Assembly (NCBI GenBank): GCA_903872255.1 | Contig: CAIQJW010000153.1 | Coordinates: 1 to 5,080 of the forward strand | Source: an uncultured delta proteobacterium | GTDB taxonomy: Bacteria; Desulfobacterota; Syntrophorhabdia; Syntrophorhabdales; Syntrophorhabdaceae | Length of the DNA stretch: 5,080 nt | Direction of reading: 5' to 3' | Shown here: positions 5,010-5,080 of the stretch, piece by piece | Layout: each line of letters begins with the position of its first letter | Numbering within the stretch: position 1 is the stretch's first letter | The notes under the pieces: generated by a model | The model's database searches: none | What the model was told of the DNA's origin: nothing | The model's input: only the letters and a program-made list of their open reading frames with translations | Made by a program: the position numbers and the translations under genes

Positions 5010-5080
5010 GGGGGGGGGGGGGGGAGATCGGAAGAGCACACGTCTGAACACCAGACACCTGAAGCTATCGCGTATGCCGT
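5010..5080. other. Poly-G run plus Illumina adapter (artefact)
   Basis: Fifteen G (5010-5024) precede a sequence starting AGATCGGAAGAGCACACG (from 5025), which is the Illumina TruSeq read-1 3' adapter. Against the known adapter, 5025-5058 and 5067-5080 match except at 5050, 5055 and 5070, where T is replaced. The eight bases between (5059-5066, CTGAAGCT) fit an i7 sample index, and CGTATGCCGT (5071-5080) continues into the flow-cell end. This is library sequence, not genome. Confidence 0.97.

Noticed and set aside
1..5080. CRISPR array or other regularly spaced repeat system
   Set aside because: No repeated unit of 20-40 bases with regular spacing is visible on either strand.

Overview
The window reads as a contig from a mid-GC bacterium, most likely from a metagenome or draft assembly. 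The style of its signalling proteins (an Rcp1-like single-domain regulator between two receiver-bearing histidine kinases) is common in Deltaproteobacteria-like and related sediment bacteria. That placement is inference; nothing here fixes a species. The last 56 bases are Illumina adapter behind a 15-G run, and the first bases also hold a G run, so both termini should be treated as suspect.

Layout: (1) Positions 1-112 are AT-rich, have no gene, and disagree with the protein they interrupt. (2) Positions 113-472, minus strand, encode the N-terminal part of a rolling-circle (HUH) replication initiator of a small phage- or plasmid-like element; it ends just after the His-hydrophobic-His motif. 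(3) Positions 473-887 are a non-coding control region. It holds a perfect 11-bp inverted repeat, a long hairpin, a strong plus-strand sigma70-type promoter and an intrinsic terminator about 90 bases downstream, which together predict a small RNA antisense to the rep leader. (4) Positions 888-912 are the 3' end of a tRNA gene, probably tRNA-Leu, without its 5' half, as at the junction of an element integrated into a tRNA gene. (5) Positions 913-1050 are a short spacer. (6) Positions 1051-4857, minus strand, are a tight three-gene signalling operon. (7) Positions 4858-5009 are its upstream region.

The operon is read from high to low coordinates: a soluble REC-PAS-PAS-PAS-HisKA-HATPase kinase (764 aa), then an Rcp1-like response regulator (153 aa), then a REC-HisKA_2-HATPase kinase (345 aa). 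The intergenic gap is 20 bp and the last two genes overlap by 8 bp. All catalytic and phosphoacceptor residues are present, yet none of the three proteins has a DNA-binding, cyclic-nucleotide or other output domain. The set therefore looks like a closed phosphorelay whose effector lies elsewhere.

The simplest reading is a chromosomal signalling locus to the right, with the edge of an integrated rolling-circle element (an inovirus-like prophage or a plasmid-like integrated element) to the left, separated by the tRNA-derived attachment site. The least ordinary part is the compact replication-control region: candidate antisense RNA, leader peptide, hairpin and iteron-like repeats within about 400 bp.
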